64,000 nt of DNA from Alicyclobacillus sp. ALC3 (GCF_028751195.1 NZ_CP066784.1:372001-436000); one strand, 5' to 3'; counted from the first letter of the stretch, positions 8,706 to 18,227 are shown. Numbers and translations: made by a program. Notes: generated from the sequence alone by a model not told the origin.

Positions 8706-10124
8706 TCAACCGAGCAGTTCTTCCACCGCTTCGGTAAACACGGCCGTGTGTCGCGCCACATCCTGTGCGGTGGTTGCCGGAGACATCAGGGCCATGTTGT
8801 GGAACGGTGTCATGAGAACACCGCGATTAAGCATGTACAGGTGCATAAACAGATCAAGGTCGTGGTCCCAGGCAGCGGCAGCAGCCGTACCGTTTGTCGG
8901 ACGATGTGGTTGGAACAAGTACTCCACCCTGCCCCCTAGTCGGGTCGCGTGCCAGGGCAGACCGGCTTGCTTGATAACTCCTTCAACGTCATCGGCAAAC
9001 CGTTGGCCAAGCGCAGTCATGTGTTCAAACGCCGCCTCAGTCAACACATGTTCTAGTGTCGCCCGCGCAGCCGCTACAGACAGTACGTTGCCCGCGAGAG
9101 TACCGCCGAGTCCACTCGTGTCAGAGGTTTCGACCTCTAGTTTCTCGCTCAGTCGAGCAGCCACTTCAAGCGACATGCCATACGCGGCCGCCGGGACGCC
9201 TCCCGCGATTGGCTTGCCAATCGTGAGCAAATCCGGCTCCAGACCGTAAGCCTTGGTGTACCCACCCGGCCCAGTGCAAATCGTATGCGTCTCGTCAAGG
9301 ATGAGCAGAGTGCCGGTCTCTCTGGTTAAGCGCCGCAACACATCGTGGAATCCCTGGTCTGGATGGATGATGCCAATATTCGTCATGACTGGTTCAGCGA
9401 GGACGCACGCTACGTCGCCAGACTGGAGTGCATCCGTAAGGGCTGATACGTCGTTGAACTCGACAACACGGGTAGTCTCAGCAGGAGGTACGGGGTAGCC
9501 AAGGTTGCCGATGCGCGGCAGGACGTCCCCGCCTTGCAAAGTGGCGAAGCTCTCGTCCACCGTACCGTGGTAACACCAGTTGAAGACAAGTACACGCGTT
9601 CGACCTGTGACGGCGCGGGCAACTCGAATGGCGAACCGGTTCGCGTCGGTTGCAGTCAGCGCCAACTGCCAAGCTGCAAGGCCGAAACGGCGCTTTAACT
9701 CGTTTCCTAGCCAAATGACATCACGGGACGGAAGCATGGCCGTGCTGCCTCGGCGAACCTGACGCGCAACTGCGTCTGCCACTGCTGCTGGGGCATGGCC
9801 AGTCATCGCCCCGGTGTCTCCGAGGCAGAAATCGACGTACTCATTACCATCCACGTCCACCACACGCGCGCCGACAGCTTCCTCCAAAAACACTGGGAAT
9901 CCACCCGCGAAGCGCATCATCCACAGCATTGGGACGCCAGCGTACAGTGAACCATGCGCCTGTTCAAATAGTTCTTGTGACTTCGGGTGCTGGCTCTTGA
10001 ACCACTTTTGCTCGCGTGCCGTCAGGCTAGCCAATCTCGAACGGTCGACCACCACCACTTTGTCCTCCTCCTGTTCGAAAGATGTCAGTGCTCCGCTGCC
10101 ACGAAGCACTGACATGACGTTCAC
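8706..10124 (-). CDS. Class-III aminotransferase, glutamate-1-semialdehyde aminomutase-like
   Basis: PLP enzyme of about 470 residues resembling the glutamate-1-semialdehyde aminomutase branch: FCLGDTGAMTGHAP near residue 100, LILDETHTICTGPGGY with the PLP aspartate, and LTIGKPIAGGVPAAAYG with the PLP lysine. True HemL is unlikely in this place; enzymes of this branch in catabolic clusters transaminate omega-amino or beta-amino acids. It lies between the permease (2-base gap) and the aldehyde dehydrogenase. The GTG at 10124 has no clear ribosome site, while an in-frame GTG at 10058 follows AGGAGGAGG, so the true N-terminus may be 22 residues shorter. Substrate unknown. Confidence 0.82.
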   Translation of the reverse strand: MNVMSVLRGSGALTSFEQEEDKVVVVDRSRLASLTAREQKWFKSQHPKSQELFEQAHGSLYAGVPMLWMMRFAGGFPVFLEEAVGARVVDVDGNEYVDFCLGDTGAMTGHAPAAVADAVARQVRRGSTAMLPSRDVIWLGNELKRRFGLAAWQLALTATDANRFAIRVARAVTGRTRVLVFNWCYHGTVDESFATLQGGDVLPRIGNLGYPVPPAETTRVVEFNDVSALTDALQSGDVACVLAEPVMTNIGIIHPDQGFHDVLRRLTRETGTLLILDETHTICTGPGGYTKAYGLEPDLLTIGKPIAGGVPAAAYGMSLEVAARLSEKLEVETSDTSGLGGTLAGNVLSVAAARATLEHVLTEAAFEHMTALGQRFADDVEGVIKQAGLPWHATRLGGRVEYLFQPHRPTNGTAAAAAWDHDLDLFMHLYMLNRGVLMTPFHNMALMSPATTAQDVARHTAVFTEAVEELLG

Positions 10125-10126
10125 AG

Positions 10127-11575
10127 TTATCCGAGCGGTGTCAAATCAATCGGGGGAACACCCACGTCTACAGCATGGTCCTGGCCAAACACTTCTCGTT
10201 TGTGGCTGTAAAAGGCGGGATGGTGTTTCACGCGCATCCACACCAGCGGCACGATGCCGACCAGGATGAGCCCAATACCAATGCTGTTTGTGACAATGCC
10301 GAGGGACGGGACGTCAAACGCGCCAACAACGATTAAGAATATTGCAGCAACAGCAGGCCACAAGAACAACAAGAAGAAGTTCGCAACACTCTTAAACAAC
10401 ACGCGGCGGTAGTACACAATCACCGAAATGGCCGCTAGGGCATAGTAGAACACGACCTGCAGGCCAATCGCATTGATGGCGTCTGTCAACACGGTGCTGA
10501 CAGAGGACAAGAAGTTCGAGAGTACAAACAGCAGCATCGCAAACACGCCAACCACCACACTCGCAGCAACGGGTGTCTTAAAACGTGCATGGGTCTTGCC
10601 GAATATCCTGGCAATGACGCCGTCGCGCCCCATCGAGAAGAGCGTGCGCGTCACTTGAATCAAGGTGGTTTCAAGCGTGGCAATCGTCGAAAGTGCGACT
10701 GCTAGGGCCATGATGCTCCCAAGGCCCTTGCCGAACAACTTGACGCCCATCACCTGGAGAATGTTGGCTCCTGCAGTGTTAATCTCCTTCAGGCTCAAGC
10801 CCATTTGCGCTGAGACCGTGAACAGTTCAAACATCAAGAAGACGAAGATAATGCCAATCAGAGCACCGAAGCCAGGTGTGGACTTCGCGTTCTTAGTCTC
10901 TTCGTTGAGATTCGCTGAGACGTCCCAGCCCCAGTAGTAGAAAGTAGCGATGAGAGCGCCACCGACAAAAACCGAGCTGCTCTTGAACGCTGTAGGAGAG
11001 AACCACGACCAACTAAACGCGTTTGCAGGGTGCGCACCAAACTTCACCATGGCAGTGATGCCGCAAATCACCAGCAGGATGATCTCGATCGTGGACATGA
11101 CCCACTGCACCTGAGCCGTGATGCGGACGCCGATGGTGACGACGATTGCGATGAGGATAAACCACATGGCACCAACAATTGTCACCCAGAGCAGACTGTT
11201 CTGTAATTTCGGCGCCAAAATGGCCAAGGTGACTTGTCCTGCCGGGAACGAGCCGGAGACCATGAAGATTGTCGCAGAAACGATCAGTGCCCACCCAGCC
11301 AAAAATCCGAGGTTTGCGTTCAGCGACTTGCCGACCCACGCGTATGACGCGCCAGCATCCACATTCCAGCGATTGAGGTACAAGAACGAAATTACGACGC
11401 CCAGCATAGGAATGCCGCACCACAGCAACGATGCAGGCGCCTCCACGCCAACTGCTGCAATCAACACAGCTGTAGTGGCCGAGATCGAGTACGCCGGGGC
11501 TGAGCCGGCAATCGACATGACCGCTGAGTCAAACAGACCCAGGGTGTTACTGGACAGCCCTTCATGGTCCGCCAA
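10127..11575 (-). CDS. APC-superfamily amino acid/polyamine permease
   Basis: Integral membrane transporter with about 12 predicted segments. The N-terminal LGLFDSAVMSIAGSAPAYS is the first-helix signature of the APC family. It sits between putrescine aminotransferase and a second aminotransferase, so putrescine, GABA or a related amine is the likely substrate. I prefer the TTG at 11575, nine bases after AAGGGGG (482 residues). A longer reading from 11710 would overlap the 3' end of patA and has no ribosome site. Substrate specificity is inferred from the operon only. Confidence 0.85.
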   Translation of the reverse strand: MADHEGLSSNTLGLFDSAVMSIAGSAPAYSISATTAVLIAAVGVEAPASLLWCGIPMLGVVISFLYLNRWNVDAGASYAWVGKSLNANLGFLAGWALIVSATIFMVSGSFPAGQVTLAILAPKLQNSLLWVTIVGAMWFILIAIVVTIGVRITAQVQWVMSTIEIILLVICGITAMVKFGAHPANAFSWSWFSPTAFKSSSVFVGGALIATFYYWGWDVSANLNEETKNAKSTPGFGALIGIIFVFLMFELFTVSAQMGLSLKEINTAGANILQVMGVKLFGKGLGSIMALAVALSTIATLETTLIQVTRTLFSMGRDGVIARIFGKTHARFKTPVAASVVVGVFAMLLFVLSNFLSSVSTVLTDAINAIGLQVVFYYALAAISVIVYYRRVLFKSVANFFLLFLWPAVAAIFLIVVGAFDVPSLGIVTNSIGIGLILVGIVPLVWMRVKHHPAFYSHKREVFGQDHAVDVGVPPIDLTPLG

Positions 11576-11660
11576 TATCAACGCCCCCTTGAAATCCAGT
11601 TCCCGCTGACATGCGGGTCTCGCAATGTGTTGCTGTGCGTCTATGGGGCTGAGGATCGCA

Positions 11661-13022
11661 TCAGCGAACCCCAGCTGCCACCTTCGACTCTTCTGCAATG
11701 CTCTCTTCAAGCGCGGTCAATACAGTGTCGATCTGCTCGTAGGAGATGACTGCCGGCGGCTCAATGCGAATGACTTTCGCATTATTCAGTGTGCCTCCAA
11801 CCAGTACCTGTCTGGAGAACAAGCGTCTTGCCACCGCGTAGCCGCGGCTGTTGTCGACAAACTCCATACCGATCAGGAGGCCGAGACCGCGCACCTGTGC
11901 GAGTACGTCTGGGTACCGCTCCTGCAGGCGTTGCAGGTTCGTCAAAAAGTACTGCCCTTTGTCACGCGCCTGACCAGGAATGTCCTCTTCGAGCGTGGTG
12001 TTAATGGCTGCGATGGCCCCTGCAGAGCACAGCGGGTTGCCTCCGAACGTCGAAGACCCCAGTAGGAACGGGTTCTCCTCCATCTTGCCCCACCACTTTG
12101 GCTGCGCGACCATCGCGCCGATCGGCACCACTCCGCCGCCAAAGGCTTTCGCGAGAGTCATGATGTCAGGTACGACGCCCGTGTGTTCGGCACCGAACAT
12201 GCGACCCGTGCGCCCCATCCCCGTCTGCACTTCATCGAGAATTAGCAGGCATTCATAGGTGTCGCAGATTTGGCGCAGGCGCGGCAGATAATCTGTGGGC
12301 GGAATATTGACGCCGCCTTCGCCTTGGATGGGCTCGACGATCACGCCTGCCACCGTTCCACCCGTAGCGAGAATCGAACGGATCTGCTGTTCGACCGCAT
12401 CGGCATCGCCGTATGGTACGTGGTGAAAACCCGGGACGAGCGGCAGGTATGGTTCGCGGAACAAAGCCTTGCCGGTCGCCGACAAGGACCCAAAAGTCTT
12501 GCCGTGGAAGCCGCCGATCGTTGCGATAAAGTCTGTCTTGCCAGTGGCGAGTCGCGCTAGCTTGAGCGCCATCTCGTTCGCTTCCGTGCCACAATTGACC
12601 AAATACGAGTGGCGAAGCTCACCCGGTGTAATCATCGCGACGAGCTTGGAGAGATACCCGCGCAGCGGATCAATCAGTTCCTGGCTGTGCAGTGCATAGC
12701 GCTGGAGTTGGCTCTGAACCGCTGCCACGACTTTGGGGTGCCGATGCCCGAGCATGTAGACGCCAAATCCCCCAAGACAGTCAATGTACTCTTTGCCGTT
12801 GGTGTCGCGAAACACAGCCCCTTCGTCTTCCCACTCTGCGACGGAAAAATCTGTTGAACTTGACTTACGGTGCTCAAGAATCGCCTTCGTCACGTACATT
12901 GGAAAGTTCTCGAGTGAATCTTCAACAATGCGGTTGCGCTCATCCTGTGTCAGGTTCTTGTTGTGAATCATACCAAGGACTCTCCCCGACTCTTGAAGCA
13001 CTTCGTCCTTGCTTGCTTGCAT
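11661..13022 (-). CDS. patA: Putrescine aminotransferase (PatA/YgjG type)
   Basis: PLP-dependent class-III aminotransferase, 453 residues. It converts putrescine and 2-oxoglutarate to 4-aminobutanal and glutamate. The order of motifs follows E. coli YgjG closely along the whole length: FIDCLGGFG-like (YIDCLGGFGVYMLGHR), LHSQELIDPLR, EPIQGEGGVNIPP, LDEVQTGMGRTG, LAKAFGGGVVPIGA with the PLP lysine, and GTLNNAKVIRIEPP near the end. The ATG at 13022 follows GGGAGGGG. It is the first gene of the operon and has a sigma-54 promoter about 250 bases upstream. The following permease, aminotransferase and dehydrogenase support the role. Confidence 0.9.
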   Translation of the reverse strand: MQASKDEVLQESGRVLGMIHNKNLTQDERNRIVEDSLENFPMYVTKAILEHRKSSSTDFSVAEWEDEGAVFRDTNGKEYIDCLGGFGVYMLGHRHPKVVAAVQSQLQRYALHSQELIDPLRGYLSKLVAMITPGELRHSYLVNCGTEANEMALKLARLATGKTDFIATIGGFHGKTFGSLSATGKALFREPYLPLVPGFHHVPYGDADAVEQQIRSILATGGTVAGVIVEPIQGEGGVNIPPTDYLPRLRQICDTYECLLILDEVQTGMGRTGRMFGAEHTGVVPDIMTLAKAFGGGVVPIGAMVAQPKWWGKMEENPFLLGSSTFGGNPLCSAGAIAAINTTLEEDIPGQARDKGQYFLTNLQRLQERYPDVLAQVRGLGLLIGMEFVDNSRGYAVARRLFSRQVLVGGTLNNAKVIRIEPPAVISYEQIDTVLTALEESIAEESKVAAGVR

Positions 13023-13284
13023 ACTAGCCCCTCCCTTAAGGTGCATGACGGTGAATGGAATCGTCCGTTGCTGTACGCGGCCACTGCTCTCGCCGCCTGG
13101 AACTGAGTCGCGCCACGCTCAGACAGGTCAACGGCAGGTCACACGCCACTTTGGCAGCCAAAACCTCTGTGCAGCCCGACGCCTGCGCTGGACTGGCGAG
13201 AAACAACGTACGTGGTAGCAGAAAGCTTATATCCCTCCTCGAACCTCGACAGAAGCTGACAAACCTTTCTACCCTACAATGCCT

Positions 13285-13300
13285 AGCAATTCGCGTACCA
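13285..13300 (-). promoter_or_regulatory. Sigma-54 promoter of the patA operon
   Basis: On the minus strand the sequence reads TGGTACG-CGAA-TTGCT, which matches the -24/-12 consensus TGGCACG-N4-TTGCW with one change and exact spacing. Transcription would start near 13273, leaving a leader of about 250 bases before patA. Directly upstream (13301-13317) is the inverted repeat ATTCAA-N5-TTGAAT. The divergent sigma-54 activator gene starts about 120 bases away, a common arrangement for activator and target. Confidence 0.75.
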
Positions 13301-13404
13301 ATTCAAAAAGATTGAATTTTAGCTCTGTGTGTGATACTTTTATCTCGTAAAACTCATGCAAACCCGCATAGCCTATGTGTCTGTGCATGAAGGGAGCTCT
13401 CGCG

Positions 13405-15525
13405 TTGGCGCTGGCAGACGACCTGCAGACACCGATCGTCGTCACTTCGAACACTGACCTTGACGTCGTCAAAGCGCGGTTGAAGGCCGATGGCCCATCC
13501 TACGTGTTTCTCGATGTGAATGGGGAGTATGTGCCGGTCAAAAGCTTCGCTCTGCTGCTTCACCTGCAGGACCGGAGAGGGGACAATGGCCTCTGGGAAG
13601 CATTTGCGGACAGCGCTCCGCTGCCGGTTCTGCCGTTTGAACAACTAACTGCACGAGCCCTTGATGTGCTGTCGCAGGAGGTGACGCTGGTTCGCCGAGC
13701 AGGCGAACTAAAGTACATTCTTAGGGAAGACTTTTTCCTCAACACTGTTCTGGCATCAAACGGCGATGAACTGTCTTGGCTGCGCAACCTATTTACGTCT
13801 ATCCCGCGCGGACTGATGATTGTCGACCTCAACTTCCGACTTGTGAACAGCAATGCAGAGGCGCATAGAATCTTGCGGATGGCACCACAAGACCTTGCCG
13901 ACTCCCGCCTCAACGAAGTGCTCGGCAAGCAGTATTTCGAGTACGTGATGCGCACCCAAAACAACCTGCTGAACCAAGTTATCTACTCGTCGAATCAGGC
14001 CACGATGTTGATCGACTTCGTACCGCTCGTGAACAACCAAGTGATGACCGGCTATGCGTTGGTGTTGGCTGACTTGCCTTCGGCAGAAGCTATGGCGATG
14101 GAACTCGATTCCGTCAAGGAACTGAATGAGGACCTCAACGCCATTCTCTCGACCATTTACGATGAAATCGTGGTCGTCGACGGCTTGGGGCAAGTTCTTC
14201 GGGCAAGTGAAAACTACGTCGCCAGTCAGTGGGACCAGCCGCCGCCGACACTAATTGGAAAGACCCTGCCGAAATTCAAGCCACAAACGTCGATTATCAA
14301 CCGTGTCATTCGTGAGGTGCAGAAGCACAAGCGGAAAGTATCGATGATGGACAGTTCGGCCGACGCTCAGGTTCTGACGGTCGGAAATCCCGTTTTCGCG
14401 AATAGCGGAAAACTGCAGAAGATTATCCTGGCATCCCGTGACCTGACGGAATTCTCACGCCTGCAGCGGGAGTTAGAGTCGACGCGGAAACAGCGTGAAA
14501 CTTACAAACGCGAGCTTGAAGAGTTGCGCCAACGAGTCACGCAGGTCAACGGCTTGATGCCGATTTATTCAAGCCCTGTGATGCACGCTGTGATGCAGAA
14601 GGCCGAACGTGTCGCTCCGTTCTCAGCGACGGTTCTATTACAGGGCGAATCTGGGGTCGGCAAAGAAGTCATCGCGAGTGCGATTCACTCTCTTTCTGAA
14701 CGCCGCGACGCACCGATGATCAAAATCAACTGCTCTGCCATCCCTGAGTCTCTGCTCGAGAGTGAACTATTTGGGTATGAAAAGGGCGCGTTTTCTGGCG
14801 CAAACCCGCACGGCAAAGCTGGGTTGTTCGTGAAAGCGGACAAGGGGACACTGTTCCTCGATGAAATTTCCGAAATCCCGCTTGCAATTCAAGCAAAGTT
14901 GTTGCGAGCGATTCAAGAGCGCGAGGTTTACCCGGTCGGTTCGACAGAGCCTGTTCGATTCGACACACGCATCGTTGCTGCAACCAATCAGTCACTCCCG
15001 GATTTAGTTGCGCAGGGGAAATTTCGCGAAGACCTGTTTTACCGTGTCAATGTCTTCCCAATTGACATCCCGCCGTTGCGCGAGCGCACGGAAGACATCG
15101 GGATTCTCGCCAACCACTTTCTCTATCAATTCAACAGCACCTACCAGCGTGACTTGCGCCTGACGAGTTCTGCGTTAGAACTGCTGGAAGCGTACGATTA
15201 CCCGGGAAACGTTCGTGAACTGCAAAATCTTGTGCAGCGCATTGCCATCTCCGCAAACGAAGACGTAATCGATGCGAGCGTCGTCGAACAGATTCTCATG
15301 AAAGGTCCCGCCGCGGCGGATGGACAATCACCACGCAGGTTCTCGCAGGTGGTCCCGCTGAAGCAGGCGATCGAACAAGTGGAAGACGAACTGGTGAGCC
15401 TCGCGATGGAAAAGTATCACTCCAGCACCAAGGCAGCAAAGGCACTCGGCATTAACCAGTCGACCGTTAGTCGCAAATACCAGGCCATTCAACGCCGACG
15501 CATGCGTCAGACAGAAGCGAAATAA
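13405..15525 (+). CDS. Sigma-54-dependent transcriptional activator with CBS-like and PAS domains
   Basis: About 706 residues from a TTG at 13405, which follows AAGGGAG; longer starts at 13375/13387 have no ribosome site. Residues 1-60 look CBS-like ([20 protein letters not shown]), two PAS-like sensor domains follow at about 135-360, then a coiled-coil linker. The AAA+ domain has Walker A GESGVGKE near 414, the sigma-54 contact loop as GAFSGA near 459 (serine for the usual threonine) and Walker B LFLDEISE near 482. The C-terminal helix-turn-helix ([16 protein letters not shown]) is of TyrR type. Divergent from patA, so it probably activates polyamine catabolism. The ligand is unknown. Confidence 0.88.
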   Translation: MALADDLQTPIVVTSNTDLDVVKARLKADGPSYVFLDVNGEYVPVKSFALLLHLQDRRGDNGLWEAFADSAPLPVLPFEQLTARALDVLSQEVTLVRRAGELKYILREDFFLNTVLASNGDELSWLRNLFTSIPRGLMIVDLNFRLVNSNAEAHRILRMAPQDLADSRLNEVLGKQYFEYVMRTQNNLLNQVIYSSNQATMLIDFVPLVNNQVMTGYALVLADLPSAEAMAMELDSVKELNEDLNAILSTIYDEIVVVDGLGQVLRASENYVASQWDQPPPTLIGKTLPKFKPQTSIINRVIREVQKHKRKVSMMDSSADAQVLTVGNPVFANSGKLQKIILASRDLTEFSRLQRELESTRKQRETYKRELEELRQRVTQVNGLMPIYSSPVMHAVMQKAERVAPFSATVLLQGESGVGKEVIASAIHSLSERRDAPMIKINCSAIPESLLESELFGYEKGAFSGANPHGKAGLFVKADKGTLFLDEISEIPLAIQAKLLRAIQEREVYPVGSTEPVRFDTRIVAATNQSLPDLVAQGKFREDLFYRVNVFPIDIPPLRERTEDIGILANHFLYQFNSTYQRDLRLTSSALELLEAYDYPGNVRELQNLVQRIAISANEDVIDASVVEQILMKGPAAADGQSPRRFSQVVPLKQAIEQVEDELVSLAMEKYHSSTKAAKALGINQSTVSRKYQAIQRRRMRQTEAK

Positions 15526-15547
15526 GATTGAAAACGAGGTCTCAACC

Positions 15548-15565
15548 CGCGGGTTCGGAACCGCG
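15548..15565. promoter_or_regulatory. Palindrome upstream of a sigma-54 promoter
   Basis: CGCGGGTTCGGAACCGCG is a nearly perfect inverted repeat after the activator stop and 32 bases ahead of the -24 element at 15597. It could be a terminator stem without a T-run or a protein-binding site. I cannot choose between these from sequence. Confidence 0.4.
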
Positions 15566-15596
15566 ACTCAACAACTGGACCCCTCCGGTGAACACC

Positions 15597-15612
15597 TGGC
15601 ATGGATATTGCT
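15597..15612 (+). promoter_or_regulatory. Sigma-54 promoter of the 164-residue unknown gene
   Basis: TGGCATG-GATA-TTGCT matches the -24/-12 consensus TGGCACG-N4-TTGCW with a single change and exact spacing. The predicted start of transcription is near 15624, 27 bases before the ATG at 15651 and upstream of its AAAGGAG. This places the gene between the two activators under sigma-54 control. Confidence 0.75.
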
Positions 15613-15650
15613 GAATTTTTGTAACAAAACCCACGAAAGGAGTCGGTCCC

Positions 15651-16145
15651 ATGAGCCATCCGCTGAATCACGCCGAACTCGAAGCTCATCTGCGTCACAT
15701 GATTGAACTGGAGAAACGGTCGGGGGACTTCCTCCTCGCATCCGTGATCCAAGACTCCCTGGTGTACAACCTGCATGGATACGTCAACCACCAGGAACTA
15801 AACCAAATCAGCCGCTTTGCATCTGAAATTGCCGTCAAGGCAGCTGTCGAAGCACTGCATCGCGACCCGTCCACGATTTTGCAGACTTGTCGCGGTGTGA
15901 TGCACGCATTGGCGAATTTGGGCCTTGACCCGGTCGTCGCCGCCATTTCTGTAACCTTTGGGACCCTGCACTACCTCGCTGACACAGCCGATGAACTCGA
16001 CGTAAACGCCATCGTCAAAGGTGTGTCTCGCGCTGCCGATGAACTCGGTGTCGGTACCGAAACCGTTCGCGCCTGCGAGCACCTCGTGTGGTGCCTGCGC
16101 AGTCCAGCACCGTCCACCGCCCCTATTCGCCCAGCCGTTGGTTAA
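15651..16145 (+). CDS. Unknown 164-residue protein under sigma-54 control
   Basis: I do not recognise this family. The sequence is predicted to be almost all helical and soluble, with no signal peptide: a charged N-terminus (HAELEAHLRHMIELEKRSGD), a central hydrophobic helix around LGLDPVVAAISVTFGTLHYLA (about residues 88-112) and a Pro/Ala-rich tail. AAAGGAG lies eight bases before the ATG, a sigma-54 promoter lies upstream and a strong terminator follows, so it is a single-gene unit. Its location between two sigma-54 activators in a putrescine/GABA island suggests a role in that metabolism or its regulation, but this is inference from position only. Confidence 0.8.
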   Translation: MSHPLNHAELEAHLRHMIELEKRSGDFLLASVIQDSLVYNLHGYVNHQELNQISRFASEIAVKAAVEALHRDPSTILQTCRGVMHALANLGLDPVVAAISVTFGTLHYLADTADELDVNAIVKGVSRAADELGVGTETVRACEHLVWCLRSPAPSTAPIRPAVG

Positions 16146-16161
16146 CCCATCCCGACAAGTG

Positions 16162-16200
16162 AGCGGCACTGCCTGGGCTACCCTGGCAGTGCCGCTTTAT
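16162..16200. terminator. Bidirectional terminator between convergent genes
   Basis: AGCGGCACTGCC and GGCAGTGCCGCT form a perfect 12-bp stem with an 11-base loop, followed on the plus strand by TTTAT. It lies between the ends of the 164-residue gene and of the second sigma-54 activator and can serve both. Confidence 0.85.
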
Positions 16201-16217
16201 CCCTTCTGACATGGATT

Positions 16218-17954
16218 TTATCGCACCTGCAAACCAAACTTCTTCAACCTGCGAACAGCCGTAGCCTGGCTAACACCCAGTTGAGCGGCCACTTCATAGG
16301 TGCTGCGGCAGGTCTGTGCGGCAAGTTCATACGCTTCACGTTCCACCTGTTCGAGGGCTGCCGCCAGTTGCACTTCCCGCGGCGCTGTTGCGCCAGAATG
16401 CCCTAGCGATCGCCCACCGCTGTGGCCGTTTTGCTGCAGGCCCGGAGTGGCGAAGCCAGTCTCGGCATCCGTGCTGTCCGCAGGGTCAATAAGAGGTGTA
16501 ATGTCAACGGCCCGCAACAAGCCCTGGTCTTGCTCCAAGTACAGACAAGCCCTTTCCAGTACGTTTTCCAACTCGCGGACGTTCCCTGGCCACGTGTGAG
16601 CCGACAGACTCGCCAGCGCATCAGGCGCTAGAGACATCGCTCCCAGACTGTATCGCTGTGAAAGCAGAGACACCAAGTGTGTGGCAAGTGGGGCAATGTC
16701 GTCAAGTCGCTCACGCAGCGGCGGAATCCGAAGGGAGATGACATTCAACCGGTAGTACAGGTCTGCGCGGAAGGTTCCTTGCCGGACCATTTGCATAAGG
16801 TCCCGGTTAGTGGCACAGACAACTCGCAGGTCGACAGCGATCGGGTACACCCCGCCAACTGGCGTGTACGTGTGCGTTTGAAGAAAGTCCAGCAGCTTTG
16901 CCTGCACCCCAAGCGGAAGTTCGCCGACTTCATTCAAAAACAGCGTGCCACCGTTCGCCGCGTCCACTTTACCGCGCTTTCCCTCTCGGTTTGCGCCCGT
17001 GAATGCGCCTTTGGCGTACCCGAATAACTCGCTGTCGAACAGCGTTTCCGGAATCGTCGCACAGTTGACTTCAATCAGCGGGCCCGATCGGCGCTCGCTC
17101 CAATCATGAACTGCTTTCGCAAGGCGATTCTTGCCGACACCGGTTTCTCCGAGAAGGAGCACCGTCGCATCTGTTTTGGCGGCGCGCTCAAGTTTTTGCA
17201 GCAAGGTGTGCATACAAACAGAAGTTGCGACGAACGACTGTGCCCCGTCTCCCGCTTCTAATCGTCGCCAAGGCTCTACGGCGGCCGGACCGCGCCGTCG
17301 TCCCTTGCTTCCCTGTTGTTCTGTCGGTACCGCTGTCGGCATGAGGCCGACGAGGTCGCGGACGTCAATTCCCGTTGAGATTACGCGCACAAGGCGACCG
17401 TCGTCGTCAAAGACAGGTGTGCCTGTAACGGCGATGCGGCGACCGTCGTACGCGGTTTGCAAAATCGTGGTGCGCTTTCTTTCACGCAGCACAATGGCAG
17501 TGACGGACGGGTAAAACAGCCGATTTGCCTCGAGTTCAAACACTGTTTTACCAATGATGTCGCGCGGGGACAAGTTGTAGAGAGTCTCCACGCGGTCGGT
17601 GACCCAGACGACTCGACCTTCGTGGTCAGACACAAACAGTTCGTCCGAAGTTTCATGCATCAGGCGCTCTAGTTCTTCCAGTTGCCCCTTCAGTCTTCGG
17701 TTCTCCTCTGCGAGTACGGGGTCTTGTGGTGGCAAGCACTCAAGGACAATCGCTGGTCGCTCTTCCGACTCCATCGCAGAGTGGATGCGATACGAATAGC
17801 AATCGGGGAGTTCGTCGTAGACATCCGGCCAACGACAGGTCGGCGACTCAACAGAGAGCAGACTGACTGCGGCGGCGTTCGCAAACACCAACTGGCCCTG
17901 GCGGTCAAACATCAAAACCGGAGTATCGAGTCGATCAAACACCGAGACATCCAT
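16218..17954 (-). CDS. Sigma-54-dependent transcriptional activator with PAS sensor domains
   Basis: 578 residues from the ATG at 17954, which follows GGGAGG. The N-terminal part holds two PAS-like domains (about 5-95 and 105-215), the second with SDHEGRVVWVTDRVE. The AAA+ domain has Walker A GETGVGKN near 271, an intact GAFTGA sigma-54 loop near 315, Walker B TLFLNEVGE and an arginine-finger region (FRADLYYRLNV). The C-terminal helix-turn-helix is STYEVAAQLGVSQATAVRRL. It is transcribed divergently from gabT, which has a sigma-54-type promoter and candidate binding sites in the shared intergenic region. It is the likely activator of GABA use; the signal is unknown. Confidence 0.88.
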   Translation of the reverse strand: MDVSVFDRLDTPVLMFDRQGQLVFANAAAVSLLSVESPTCRWPDVYDELPDCYSYRIHSAMESEERPAIVLECLPPQDPVLAEENRRLKGQLEELERLMHETSDELFVSDHEGRVVWVTDRVETLYNLSPRDIIGKTVFELEANRLFYPSVTAIVLRERKRTTILQTAYDGRRIAVTGTPVFDDDGRLVRVISTGIDVRDLVGLMPTAVPTEQQGSKGRRRGPAAVEPWRRLEAGDGAQSFVATSVCMHTLLQKLERAAKTDATVLLLGETGVGKNRLAKAVHDWSERRSGPLIEVNCATIPETLFDSELFGYAKGAFTGANREGKRGKVDAANGGTLFLNEVGELPLGVQAKLLDFLQTHTYTPVGGVYPIAVDLRVVCATNRDLMQMVRQGTFRADLYYRLNVISLRIPPLRERLDDIAPLATHLVSLLSQRYSLGAMSLAPDALASLSAHTWPGNVRELENVLERACLYLEQDQGLLRAVDITPLIDPADSTDAETGFATPGLQQNGHSGGRSLGHSGATAPREVQLAAALEQVEREAYELAAQTCRSTYEVAAQLGVSQATAVRRLKKFGLQVR

Positions 17955-18010
17955 TTTCGCAGCCTCCCATCGCAGTCCTGAGGACGTGCCTCTGGTTGTA
18001 ACTGACCACC

Positions 18011-18057
18011 GAATCAAAACTGCATCACCGTAGCACGCTTCAAGTCAAAATTGAATC
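18011..18057. promoter_or_regulatory. Candidate activator-binding sites upstream of gabT
   Basis: GAATCAAAACTG at 18011-18022 and TTGAATC at 18051-18057 lie about 110-155 bases before the expected gabT transcription start, the usual place for sigma-54 enhancers. The first is nearly identical to GATTCAAAACTG at 36234 upstream of another sigma-54 promoter in this window. The assignment to the adjacent activator is inference. Confidence 0.45.
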
Positions 18058-18139
18058 AGAAGCGGCACCGCCCGTCAAGATGAATAGTTTTAAGAGACTG
18101 AAAATCCACTAGTCACCTTAGCACTCACTGCGTCACGCA

Positions 18140-18155
18140 TGGCACGTTTCTTGTT
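18140..18155 (+). promoter_or_regulatory. Sigma-54-like promoter of gabT
   Basis: TGGCACG-TTTC-TTGTT has a perfect -24 element and correct spacing; the -12 has GT in place of GC. Transcription would start near 18167. That is downstream of the TTG at 18162 that would give the longest reading of gabT, so it supports the TTG at 18228 as the real start. Confidence 0.65.
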
Positions 18156-18227
18156 TATCAATTGATTGCCACGAACGATGGCAGAGCAGGCCGTCGGTTC
18201 GCGAACACTCGAGAGGGGGATTTCACC

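Noticed and set aside
11576-11710. N-terminal extension of the APC permease to 11710
   Set aside because: It would overlap the end of patA, lacks a ribosome site, and adds residues unlike APC N-termini.
13301-13317. The ATTCAA-N5-TTGAAT repeat as enhancer for the patA promoter
   Set aside because: It abuts the -24 element, too close for a normal sigma-54 enhancer. It may instead belong to the divergent activator promoter.
18162-18227. N-terminal extension of gabT to a TTG at 18162
   Set aside because: The TTG lies before the predicted sigma-54 transcription start and has no ribosome site; the TTG at 18228 follows GAGGGGGA.
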